A DNA stretch of 64,000 nt, from positions 38,185-102,184 of the forward strand of contig JASANG010003329.1 in assembly GCA_030248215.1 (NCBI GenBank). The letters are read 5' to 3'. Shown here in pieces: positions 1 to 16,800 of this stretch. The stretch comes from Enoplolaimus lenunculus. Taxonomy: Eukaryota > Nematoda > Enoplea > Enoplida > Thoracostomopsidae. Under the pieces are notes generated by a model that had not been told where the DNA came from, made no database searches, and saw only the letters and a list, made by a program, of their open reading frames with translations. A program made the position numbers and the translations under genes. Numbering within the stretch: the first letter of the stretch is position 1; each line of letters opens with the position of its first letter.

Positions 1-205
1 TCTAAACAAACCCGGGCCCGGAATTTTTATTACTTAAAAACTAAACATGATCCCAATTTCTAAACATAGGAAAGAATTTCTGTCTCCATCTAGTTCTAAC
101 AGCTCAGTATTTAAAATATTAAGGGACAGTATGCAATGCGTAGTGACTAATGTCATTCACAAAAATTTATTTCATGTAAATCATAAAACAATGCACTATC
201 CTTGC

Positions 206-490
206 TAGGGATGTGCCGATACCAAAGTTTTTCCGTGTGCCGATATCGATTATTTTGAAGATATACCGATGCCGATACCTATTTCAAGTTTAATACACAA
301 TGTTTAAAGAACATATAGAACACATTACAACTGCAAGGACTGAAGTCCTAACAACTATAAAAGATCATAATTTTATAGAATGGTGCTTTTAATTTTTTCA
401 AGGACAAGCGCAAGAGAAGTAACAGTTTCCCTGATTAGGCCAGTCGATTTCCTTTGACGAGTGAAATTGATAGCAGTCCATCTCACTGGT
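206..490 (+). mobile_element. hAT-type MITE, TAGGGATGTGCCG family, 3' end missing
   Basis: It opens with the terminal repeat TAGGGATGTGCCGATACC and continues with GCCGAT-rich sequence like the intact copy at 699-1026, including a shared stretch around 'aagcgcaagagaagtaacag'. No matching inverted end is found, so this copy is truncated. The right boundary is approximate. The 205 bases to its left hold nothing I recognise. Confidence 0.6.
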
Positions 491-698
491 TAATAAAATC
501 ACTAAGCTAATTTTGTTACGATTATTTTGTCTTTATTGAAGCGAAAACCCGGAGCCGGATCCGGAATATTTCGACAAAAATACTCGCAATACGCGGACCG
601 GGATGCAACTCTACTATTAATACTGTGTACTTTGACAAAAATGCTTAATGTTTCCTGCATAGCATCCACAAAGAGGCAAGTACGCAATTTGTCTTCTA

Positions 699-1026
699 TA
701 GGGATGTGCCGATACCAAAAATTTTGCCAATGCCGATGTCGATCTCAACCTTAAGTACACCATACTTAAACCCTAACCATCATAAACGATTATAATTTTA
801 CAACAACGGTTAATTTCAATAAACTGTTTCAAACAAAAACGCCAGAGATAACAATTTTCCTGAGCAGACACACCGGTGTGCGCCCAGAAATGAAATTTAT
901 AGCATTCCAACTGATTGTTATGTGCAAATAGTATCGGCAAAAAATCGGCAATTTTTTGCAGTGCCGATGTCGATACTCTCGAAAACTGCCGATTATTACT
1001 GATGCCGATTAATCGGCACATCCTTA
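699..1026 (+). mobile_element. hAT-type MITE with perfect 8-bp target duplication
   Basis: The left end is TAGGGATGTGCCG and the right end CGGCACATCCTTA, its inverted copy with one mismatch. The flanks are an exact 8-bp direct repeat, GTCTTCTA, at 691-698 and 1027-1034, as hAT transposase makes. The interior is GCCGAT-rich near both ends and has no transposase frame, so this is a non-autonomous element. It lies to the left of the last visible TMEM184 exon, probably in that gene's next intron. Confidence 0.85.
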
Positions 1027-1131
1027 GTCTTCTATGACTTATCAAGCCTAAAGATATAATTTCAAAAGCATGCCGATGTTTACAAATGATTAAATGCAAA
1101 CATTTGAAATTAATTAAAACTTCATTAACAC

Positions 1132-1316
1132 CAGGGTGCAAAGCGGAAATGGATTATACCGGAATCGGATCGAAAGCAATTAAATAACTATAAATAATAC
1201 AATATTTTTGTGCCATGTATCACAACAAGTAAGACTAAAATTCAAATTTCAAATCGGAATCGGAACTCGTTTTGAATCGGAATTCTAACCGGAATCGGCA
1301 TTCCGGTTGCACCCTG
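1132..1316 (+). mobile_element. hAT-type MITE, CAGGGTGCAA family
   Basis: The ends are CAGGGTGCAAAG and GGTTGCACCCTG in inverted orientation. The flanking 8-mers ATTAACAC (1124-1131) and ATTATCAC (1317-1324) differ at one base, fitting an aged hAT target duplication. The body is made of 'accggaatcggaa'-like words repeated in inverted order. It is only 185 bp long and non-coding. Other copies lie at 9151-9434, 28952-29328, 53359-53706 and 60109-60517, with fragments elsewhere. Confidence 0.85.
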
Positions 1317-1348
1317 ATTATCACTAAACACATGGAAGATTCACTTAC

Positions 1349-7026
<5,678 letters not shown>

Positions 7027-8160
7027 TGTCTTCGGCGGCCGCGACTTTCGGCCTTATACTTGCTGCCAAATTTATGCACACTGAATACACTACTGAGCAC
7101 ACATGAACTAAATACGATTCTGAGTAATGTAACAATCTGAAACCAGAATAATTACCTTCTTAACATAACTCCGTTCGTTGCTTTTACGTTGACAAAACTA
7201 GCAAATAACGAAGTCCAACTCATTCATTAAAATCGACTAGCTTCGTAACTTACAATTCACGCTTGGACCATATTGTAAAATGGATTAGCCCTATATAAAT
7301 ATTCATAGACAAGCCTATTTTTCGCTAATACTTTGGCTTTTGCTTAGTAGTAATAGCCGTTTCCGATTTGATTGTTTTTACCATTCGTTTACACGCTACA
7401 ATAGAGTAAACTTAGCTCTTATAAGTTTTTACGCCAGCCTCAAACATGAAACGAAAGCTTCTATTTCAGTCTTCAGTTTTGATGATGGCCTTTTCTTCTT
7501 AGTTTCTTTACTATTTACAAGTTGTGGGTCGCAAATGAGGCACTGTATTTCTTTAGATGTCACAGTAAGAGTTACCTACTTGAACGCTACTTGCCAATAT
7601 AAAATTGGTCCTTAGCAGTCGACTAAAAGCGTTAATTGCACATTTGTGCAACTTTTCAACAGAGCTGGAGTTTCAAACGCCTTCATAAGTGTATGCCGTA
7701 TCATAGACAGCATTCGTTTACTAATTCACGTTTAAGCTTTCAGAATTAAACTAGCGGTTAATCTATTAACAATAATTGTTTTGTAGAAAGAACAATATTT
7801 ACTTGCACTAGAACGGTGCCAAAAATAGGATTGTGGGGCTTTCCACTTTAATATATACATGTAAACCACTTTAACTGTATAGCTAGTGTTTGGGCTGTGG
7901 ACTGTAAATCAATTTCGCTTCTGTCGGATTTTGGCAAGCGTTTATGAGATCCCGTATGCGAATTACGCTGTTGTGGTTTTCTTGTTCAACTCGCTAGTCG
8001 GATTCGAAAATATATAGAACTGGAAAAACTTACCTCAGTAGTTTAAAAATTGGCATTTGTAGTGGTATGGTTGCCTGCAGCATACGTGTCAACATAAGTC
8101 AACAATTGAGGCAGTCTTATAGGCGGGATGAGTGGCGGAGTGATAGAACGTAGACCGTGC
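7027..8160. other. Intergenic upstream of TMEM184; no element recognised
   Basis: This stretch begins at the TMEM184 start codon and should contain its 5' UTR and promoter; a short GC-rich patch (CGGCGGCCGCGAC) lies just upstream of the ATG. The remainder is AT-rich and unstructured to my reading. A 91-codon plus-strand open frame at 7340-7615 has no recognisable similarity. Confidence 0.4.
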
Positions 8161-8772
8161 CAGTCTAGGTAGAAACTGGGACTTCAGACTGTTTGCTAAG
8201 CATCTGGAGAAGCGGGTTACGAGTGGTTTCGAACTAGCGACCTTCTACCTGTCCCGTGTTGGTATACGTGGCGTTTAATAAACATTTACCGGCCGCGTTA
8301 GTAAATCAGAGCGGATAGCGTACATCGAGAAATGGACTGAATAAAAGGCGTGATACAGGATACAGGGCTTAGGTAAAATCGCGAATTTCTTACACGTGTC
8401 AGGCAGACGGTGTTACCACTGTGCCACGTAGCCCACCTCTCCAACTGTTTCTATTGTCGACTATATGTGGACCGTATGCTGCCGGCAAGAATACTACACA
8501 ATGGGCATTGCAGATTTATTGCATATGCACCAGGACAATTATGTCTCCCATGCTAACATGCCATAATTTTCAACAAGGTAGCTCCTTGACCGTCTTTCCT
8601 ATTTTTGACCGGATACCGTGTTCATAGCGTGACAATTTACATTGCTTTCACGGCGTGTCCCCCGGGACTTCAGAGCTTTTACTAAGCAGCTAGAAAAGCG
8701 GGTTACGAGTGGTTTCGAACTAGCGACATTCTACCTGTCAGGCAGACGCTGTTACCACTGCTCCATGTAGCT
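8161..8772 (-). mobile_element. Two partial tRNA-derived SINE-2 copies
   Basis: Read on the minus strand, 8772-8641 begins with a tRNA-like head (box A-like 'ggagcagtggtaacagcg', then 'ctagttcgaaacc' as box B). The family body follows, 'taacccgcttttctagctgc', 'ctgaagtccc'. A second truncated copy lies at 8161-8254 with a head remnant at 8395-8440. The family recurs at 10190-10340, 10560-10690 and 60829-60935. The dinucleotide-rich spacer between copies mentions the same 'gtatgctgccggcaagcat' word. Confidence 0.65.
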
Positions 8773-8775
8773 CGT

Positions 8776-9134
8776 GTTGGTATACGTGGCGTAGCATTCG
8801 TATGTGCATAGTGTGTGTAATGTAAGACACATACATCACATGCACATATAGTGCTACGGAAAATTATGATATCGGCCGCGTGGTGTAATGGGTAGCGCGC
8901 TTGACTCACGAGCGAGAGGGCCGAGGTTCGATTCCCGGCGTGGCTGTATGTTTCGGAGAAATTTAGAGAAAAAACCTTGTATATTCGCAGTACTTAGGAG
9001 AAAAGCGGTTGTCCCGACCGTGCAGTTCTGACATGGAGGTCCCATCGAGGTTGGCGCTGTAAATAACATGCCTATGGATTCGGGGAAGTTTGGATTCGCG
9101 GTCCGGGGCGACCGCTTGAAGAAGGAGGGGGAAT
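8776..9134 (+). mobile_element. tRNA-derived SINE-1, full-length unit
   Basis: This is a 359 bp unit. It has a 5' leader (GTTGGTATACGTGGCG, then 'gtgtgtaatg' and 'cacatgcacatatagtgcta') and a tRNA-like head at about 8875-8945. The head resembles an arginine-type tRNA in its acceptor and D-arm region (GGCCGCGTGGTGTAATGGG) and has a good box B, GGTTCGATTCC. A unique body follows, 'tttcggagaaatttagag', 'gaccgtgcagttctgacatg', ending in 'aagaaggaggggga'. The anticodon arm pairs poorly, so this is a SINE head rather than a working tRNA. It is joined directly to the start of a second unit. Confidence 0.8.
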
Positions 9135-9662
9135 GTTGGTATACGTGGCGCAGGATGCAACGGGAATTCCGATTCAGTGAAATTTTAATTTTAATCTTAC
9201 ATCTTTGTGATACGTTCCATAAAAATTCTGTATTTATTTATATAAATTGCTTTCGATGAGTTAACTTATCAGTAATTGATTGTAGGAAACAGACACTCAA
9301 ATCAACATGATATTTGTCAATACAAATAATCTGTGTAGTCATAAAATTTCTAGTTCCGATTCCGATTACAATTCCGGTCCAGTATAACTTTGTTGTTCCG
9401 ATACCGGTATAATCCAGTTCCGCTTTTCACCCTGACGTGGCGTAGCATGTTTATGTGCGTAGTGTGTATAATGTAACACACATACATACACGTGCATATA
9501 TAGTGCTAGGGGAAATTATGATATCGGCCGCGAGGTGTAATGGGCAGCGCGCTTGACTCACGATCGAGAAGTCTGAGGGTTCATTTCAGGCGTGGTCGCA
9601 CGTTTCGGAGAAATTTAGAGAAACAACCTTGTATATTTGCAGTACTGAGAAAAGCGGTCGTC
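9135..9662 (+). mobile_element. Second SINE-1 unit, interrupted by a hAT MITE
   Basis: The unit restarts with GTTGGTATACGTGGCG at 9135, is broken at 9150, and resumes at 9443 with 'tagcatg'. It then reads through the leader, tRNA-like head (about 9529-9600) and part of the body. The interruption is the MITE at 9151-9434. The unit follows the first one without a spacer, so SINE-1 exists here as a tandem dimer. Confidence 0.8.
9151..9434 (+). mobile_element. hAT MITE inserted in SINE-1, perfect 8-bp duplication
   Basis: The ends are CAGGATGCAACGGG and TTTTCACCCTG. The target duplication ACGTGGCG is exact (9143-9150 and 9435-9442) and is itself part of the SINE-1 leader. Removing the element and one duplication restores the leader 'tacgtggcgtagcatg' seen in other copies. 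The body has 'aattccgattcagtga' and inverted 'gttccgattccgatta' words typical of the family. It is non-coding. Confidence 0.92.
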
Positions 9663-10867
9663 CCGACAACCCGCCTCTTCAACTGTTTCAGTCGTTGAGT
9701 ATATGTCGACCGTATGCTGCTGGCAAGCATACTACACAGTGTGCATTGCAGATATATTGCATATGCACTAGGACAAGCATGTCTCACATGCTTACAGACC
9801 GTTAACGGATTCGTATGTTTTGTCGGTATATGTGCACGGTAAAGTGTGTGTAAAGCAGAAAGATTGTCATACATGTGCACATATAACGGAATATGAAGTC
9901 GTTGCAATGACCGCGTCGTGTAGTGTTACCATGATTGAGAGGTTAGATTCTCGGCGTGGTTCTTAACTTTGGGCAATATTTCGAACACGGGTCGTGCAGA
10001 CTATCGTTTCGACAGGCTTTGTCAGTCTAGGTTGGAATCACGACTGCAGACCTTAGTTTCCCTTCCCTGCAACTAATTTTGTCGGCGTCTATATAATATG
10101 TCGATCGTATGCTGCCAGCCATCATATATACAGTATCCTGTACTCGGCCAGCTGTCATATACGCAGCACACTGTAATATATTGTCTACGCAGGAAACGGG
10201 ACTTCAGACTTTTAACAAAGCAGCTGGAAACGCGGGCACCCTTAGCACAGATCGAACTGTCAGCCTACAGATCTTTTAGCGAACACTCTACCACTGCGCC
10301 ACGCAGCCTGCCTCTCCAACCGCATTTTTCGCCGACTATATGTGTCGACGGTATGCTGCCAGCTAGCATACATACAGTGCACTGCACTATATTGCATGTG
10401 CACATAACGGACAAGCATTTCTCACGTGCTTTCAATGAACAAGTACGTCTCACATGCCTCACTTTTCTCCAAGTTCGTCCCTTGATAGCCATGGTGTCCA
10501 TAACGCGGCAATGTAAAGGCAAAATATTATTGCGTTCATTGAGTGGTTCCCAAGTCATTTAAGTAGATAAAGTTGGTACATCAGACATTTTAACTTAGCA
10601 GCTGAAAAAGCAGGTATATATACAGAGCGGAGATCGAACTTGAAGCCTGCGCATCTATAAGTTAACGCTGTACCACTGCAGGCTTGTATATATACAGTGC
10701 ATTGCACTATATTGCATGTGCACATAACGGACAAGCATATAGGTCGTTCCTATTTTGACTGATACCCCAAATGTTTTACATTTGAAATGTTTTTCCTGGT
10801 TCACACTGAGGATTGTGCCAAAATTTAGAACGATATATACAGGTTACAAATAGATATTTAATAGTCA
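9663..10867 (-). mobile_element. Cluster of SINE-2 copies upstream of MON1
   Basis: Minus-strand tRNA-like heads lie at about 10320-10245 and 10690-10640 (GGCTGCGTGGCGCAGTGGTA at the better one). Each runs into 'cagctgctttgttaaaagt', 'ctgaagtccc'. Remnants of SINE-1 head and leader occur around 9900-9960. The interval also contains repeated 'gtatgctgccag' and 'cactatattgcatgtgcac' words. The last ~100 bases before 10868 should hold the MON1 promoter and 5' UTR; no core motif stands out. Confidence 0.6.
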
Positions 10868-13800
10868 ATGTCTGACACATCTGCAGCGGCGGATAATTAT
10901 GCTGCGAGTGGCAGCGAACCAATCGAACTGGACTCTGAGGATTTGCTGGAAATTAAATCCGATACGGAAGAACAAGCACCAGGCTGCTCCATACATTTGA
11001 ATTCAGCGAAAAAAGATTGTTGTGATGAACAGCTATTGCAGGCTTCATTTGTTTGTGGCTCAAATACTGATTTATCTGAGTCTGGCTCAAGTAGTGATGA
11101 CGTAGGTGACAGCTGTATCGTTAATTATAGACGCAATAGAGCGTCAACTATAGCAAAAATAAGAAGTTCGTTCCGACATTCGGGTCGTTTCGACACTACT
11201 GTTTTGACTGAAACGGATTCTGTCGCACAATATTTTACAAAACTACAGCAAACCCCGATTGAAAATGACCATGATTGTGTAGGTGTCAGCGAGCAGAAAC
11301 ATTTTGAGTCTGATTCACCCGAAAAATTGCCGGTTTGCTCAAATAATGCAAACACTTTCGAATCAAATCATTCCAAATCAGAATGTGCTAAAGCTGTTCT
11401 TGATGCAGCTGATATATCTGAAGTCAACGGTAGATGTGAACAGTTGAACGCAACGCGTGGATTAAGTCCCAATTTATCGCGTCAGTCATCTAATAATTTT
11501 GATTTTTTGACCAACGAACTAAGACACGTCTTTGTTTTGTCTGACGCTGGTAAACCGATTTATTCTTTGTAAGTTTTATGTATATATGTATTACATACAA
11601 GGTGTTTCGAGTCCACGAGTGAGTCCAGGCTCACAATGTTCTCAACGGGATGCAAAAAACTCAGTTGGACGCACTGTGAACTCAGCAGGCTAACATAAAG
11701 TTTTTGCTAAACCGGAGTGAATGAATTTATTTTTAAACGTACCGAAAACCAACCTAACTTGCTACAGCTCAAGTTAAAATTTATGGTATGCATATGCACC
11801 TATGTATCCAAATCGATTACAACTCACGCTGAGATGGGACCTATGAGGCATCTCTATGCTTCGGTTCACATGGACTTGAAACTCAAATGTTTCTTCCTGG
11901 CTGTCAAACAATTTCGTTGACGTCGTAAATGTTTTCCTCAATCGCTCTAACGGCATTTCGGAGTTTCGAGATCCGAAAAGAATCTCAGGAACCGCTTAAC
12001 CGGTTTTGATAAACTTTTTTGTTTGAAAGCCTGTCATCCTGGGGTGTTAACTCGCAATGGTGTTTTAAAATTTTAGGCCGTTTATTAGCTACAGGCTAAT
12101 TTGCATAATTTGTTTTTGCCTAAATTGGGACTTTTTAAGATCTTTCGCTAAGTATTAGGGTTACCAGCAATCTAATTTCAGCAATAAAGGGTTTTTGCTT
12201 GTGAGAAATCTGAATAAATTGCCTACAAACCTTCAAAACCGATAATAATACGTCGTTAGCTAACAACTAATTTGCACAATAGCATAATTGATAAGCCTAA
12301 ATTAGAACTTTTTGCAGTTTTTTTCTAATTATTAGGGTTACTGAAGGGTTTTTGGGTGCGAGGGACCTGAATAAATTGTATACAAACCTCTAAAACCGAT
12401 AAATGAATAGTTAGCTAATAATTAATTTGTATAGTAGCTTAATTGTTTAATTGTGTTCGAGCTTCGCTCAATACATGTATTCCCACTACGACTTGTATAC
12501 ATATAGAACCATTGTCGGATGTGCTGCCGAATGTCATGAATCTGCTTTTTTACAAGTGGACTATACATAAAAGGTTCGATTCGGCTTCAGAATATTTAAA
12601 TACACCTTTTAACAAAAACTTAATCTTGGTATTAGCTGGGCGTCTTGAACTACTTATTGAGCGAAGCGAAACTCCGAGCGAAGCTCGGAGTTTCGCGAAG
12701 CGTTTTATGTTTTGTACTTGGGGGTCGAAAGGTGGATGTCCGTCCGTCCGTCTGTCCGTCCGAAAAGAATCTCAGGAACGGCTGAACCGATTTTGATAAA
12801 CTTTATTTTGTTTCAAAGCTAATTATCTTGGGGTATTAACCTCGCATTGGGGTTTTAAAATTTTAAGCCGTTTATTAGCTACAGGCTAATTTGCATAATT
12901 AATGAAGTCTAAATTAGGACTTTCCACTGTATTTCACTAATTATTACAGTTGGAAACAATCTGATTTTAGCATTAAAGGGTTTTTGGGTGCGAGAAATCT
13001 GCGTAGACTGTTTACAAACCTCCGAAACCGATAACTGAGCAGTTAGCTAATTGATAATTTGCATATTAGCATAGTTTACAAGCCTAAATTAGGACTTTTA
13101 CAATATTTCACTAATTATTTAGGTTAAAAGCGATATAATTTCAGCACTAAAGGGTTTTTAGGTGCGCGGAATTTTAATAAATAGTTTAAAAACATCCAGA
13201 ACCGATAATTGAATAGTTAGCTAATAGCTAATTTGCATATTAGCGTAATTGACAAGACAAAACTAGGACTTTTTAAATATTTCAATAATTATTAGGGTTT
13301 ACTGAAGGTTTTTGGATGTGAGGAATCTGAATAAATTGTTTACAAACCTCAAAACCGATAATTGAATAGTTAGCTAATAGATAATTTGCATATAAGCATA
13401 ATTGATAAGCCTAAATTAGGCGTTTTACAATGTTTCACTAATTATTGGGGTTACAAGCAATCTAATTTCAGCAATATTGGTTTTCGGGTGCGAGGAATCT
13501 GAATAAATTGTTTACAAACCTCCAAAACCGATAATTGAGCAGTTAGCTAATAGATAATTTGCATATTAGCATAGTTTATAAGCCTAAATTAGGACTTTTT
13601 ACAATATTTCACTAATTATTAAGGTTAAAAGCGATATAATTTCAGCACTAAAGGGTTTTTAGGTCCGAGGAATTTGAATAAATAGTTTAAAAACATCCAA
13701 AACCGATAATTGAATAGTTAGCTAATAGATAATTTGCATATTTGCTTAATTGACGAGACAAAATTAGGACTTTAAATTATTCCAATAATTATTAGGGTGG

Positions 13801-16800
13801 CTGAAGGGTTTTTGGGTGCGAGGAATCTGAGGAAATTGCTTACAAACCTCCAAAACCGATAAATGAATAGTTAGCTAATAACTAATTTGCATATTACCTT
13901 AATTGCTTACGTGTGTTCGAGCTTCGCTCAATAACTGTAGTCCCTCTACGACTAGTATATACTTATCATATCAAACAAAATTTGCAGCCAAATCCTGTTA
14001 TTTTTGGCATAAATAATAGTATAGAAGAGTAATGTCCTACTTTTCAGCAATAAATAAATATCCGGCAATGTGGAATACCGGAGATGGAGCCGGAAGTCGC
14101 TTTTTACCGGAGTCGATGTCTATTATCTTGTTGACCTCTAGACTACATACGTATTTAATTTGTTGCTGTAATTGCATTTCCGGTCAAGACATCAAAAACC
14201 TCAAGTTTTCCACTCTAAACTAAAAATGAAAAATCCATGCTGTTCAGTTGAATTACATATACTTTTGTGCGTCTCAAATACTTCCAACAGTGCACAAATT
14301 AAGATGCTATACGTATCTAGTTAATATTCAGTTCCGATAAAAATCTCACTATCCAATTCCGGTATCCGGTAAATTAATATCCAGTCGTATCCTGGCCAAG
14401 GTGCGACTGAAATTTCGGCTCCGGTTCCGGCATTTTTCATCTTCCAGTTACGGCTCCGGTAAATTTTTATCGGAATTAAAAATTCCAGTATTAAATTTTG
14501 GTCGATTTGTATAGTGTACAAACTTTGACAATCTCCTAAAATATACCGTCGTAGGTAGATTCTCATCCGTGCATTATGAAAATCTAAAATACAACGGAAT
14601 AAAATGAATACATATTTTCAGCTTGTTGTGCGTTTCAGGCTAGCAAAGTGCAGCTGCAACAAATAGCAAAAAATAGCAGGAATCTAGCACCAAGGTTCTG
14701 TGCTGTAGAATAATCGGTACTAATTACAACCTTGGCCGCTAACCGGAGCGCACAACCTAATTCGCATATAAACTTAGCGTCGGTAATACCAAGGCGCAAA
14801 ACTGTGCGATGCTACCTAAAAACGCCGGTTGTACTAAGCGTAAGTGCAAAACCACGAGTAGATATTAAACTTGCTGATACAACATATTTTCATACCAATG
14901 TAGTAACCCAAACATTAGTAGAAAGAATTGTAAAAGGTAATGTTATTTTAAAATGCCACGAAAACGTAATGTTTTAATCTGAAAGATTTGAACTTTATAA
15001 AAGACAAAACAATATTCTTGGAATTTAAACTGACAGCAAGGAATATAAAAGAGGGACAAAATCCGCTACCATTTCCCGGTTCCTGTTCCGTCTTCGGTGG
15101 TTTTTTCAAATTTCGGTTCGCAGCATGATATACGGTTTGGGTTGCATTCGGAAAAAACAACACCGTCCGGCTGCTGCATCCTGTATAATGTACCTAATAT
15201 CTTCGGCTGTGGCCCGGCTAGAGGATATAGGTACTTATCATAAAACTGTTTTTATTTATGCCAAATTAAAATGAAAAACCCAAGATAAAAATTTTTGGCG
15301 GAGCCGATTTACATTTGGTTACGCCGTGCCTTGATAAGTATACGGCTTTTCTGCGTGTATTATAGACACGGCAATGAAGTTTTGTTGTCATCAACGCTAT
15401 GCGTAATCCAGGCACTAGTCTCATATGTATGTGATTCTCGGCGAAAAATAAATTTGGATACTGCGCAACAAACGTCTAAAAAAGATCATTTGCGAACGTT
15501 TAGTAGCGGAAATGTTACAATGCATTTTATGCATCGACCACCTTTGATTTTGATGGCTTGTTCACAAGTACCAAATGAACCCGCTAGTCATTTGAAGCTA
15601 CAATTGGAATATATTTATATTCAGGTACTCGCGTTACGCCGTTAAGCGTTTTAATTTGCCCTGACTTCTGTTTGCTTGTTCAGTGAATTTTCATTAACAC
15701 TGTTTACTAAATTTACATTTTGTGTTTCTCAATTTGGTTTTATGTTCGTATAGAAAAAATATATATCTTAACTTTTAATACAAAATCACTACGGTAGCAA
15801 GGAGTATTTGGCGTCATGAAGTTTGCTTTATGTGTCACGTCAAAATTGACCCAACACTACACAAGTTTGCCACTGTCGGATGTTTTACAACGTTACATAT
15901 TGTCACAATGTTATTAATGGGTGACATTTGGTTTTATCTATGGTATTTGAATGGTTTTCCTCCAGCGAGTGTGTTCCACCATTTTTATAGATAATTTCGG
16001 TGCTCACTAATTCTCGTTTACAAAGAATTTTTCGCGAGCGGCCAAATTTCGACCTGCGAACTCAACTTGCTGGAACAGAGCAGGCAATGTCGCGGTTGGT
16101 GTCGTTTTGTAATTCCGACTACAGTGCTATGATCGGCGCCGTTAACTGTATACCACTGTCTGCGTCACTACGAGATGATATCGGACGAGCGATGTGCCAT
16201 TCTTCGTCGAAAATAAACGTAAGCGTTCCGGTGCTATATTTTTATCTAATAAACGGTTGGGTTTCTGCAATTTCTGCTATTATGTACATTTTTTGTATTT
16301 TATTGATGCGTGGCGTTATAAAGCTAGCTAGCTTATATTTATGATTTGTTGTATGTCTCATCTCACCGTTTGATGTGTTTCGTGAATATTTGTCTTATTT
16401 CAGTTATAAATGCTCCTCAAAGTGATGTAAAAGATAACTTTGTAGTTAGATTCAAGTTAGGTTATTGCTATCATGAAGAGAAAAATAAACTACGAACTTG
16501 GTAAGTGGGAAAACTATGTTTGATTCTCATTTCAGTTTGGTGGCCGTCTTATATTGCCACCGACAGAATTATGCTAATCGTAGGGTTGTTCTCTATCTAT
16601 AATATTTAAAAAATCATAAGTTTATATTGTAGAATCTCGTTTTTGTGATATTGGTAACCGATGCATTCCAGTTAGTTGCAATGGCTCGCATGAAGCGCTA
16701 CAGCTTGCATCCTACAGATATACATTTAATATTCAACTTGGTTCATTCAAATCCGCAATTTAAAACGACGCAGTTTTGGTTGCCGATATGCTTACCAAAC

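Noticed and set aside
12118-13780. CRISPR-like regularly spaced repeats
   Set aside because: Units are contiguous 170-bp minisatellite repeats in a eukaryotic intron, with no spacer/repeat alternation.
14732-14977. 81-codon open frame inside MON1 intron 1, ending near a donor-like AAAAG|GTAATG
   Set aside because: It starts on TTG, shows no similarity I know, and MON1 exons 1 and 2 join in phase without it.
15295-15365. Upstream extension of MON1 exon 2 as open frame (from 15295)
   Set aside because: The frame is open, but the acceptor at 15365 gives exact phase and family alignment (IYS-LHGNE); the upstream residues match nothing in MON1.
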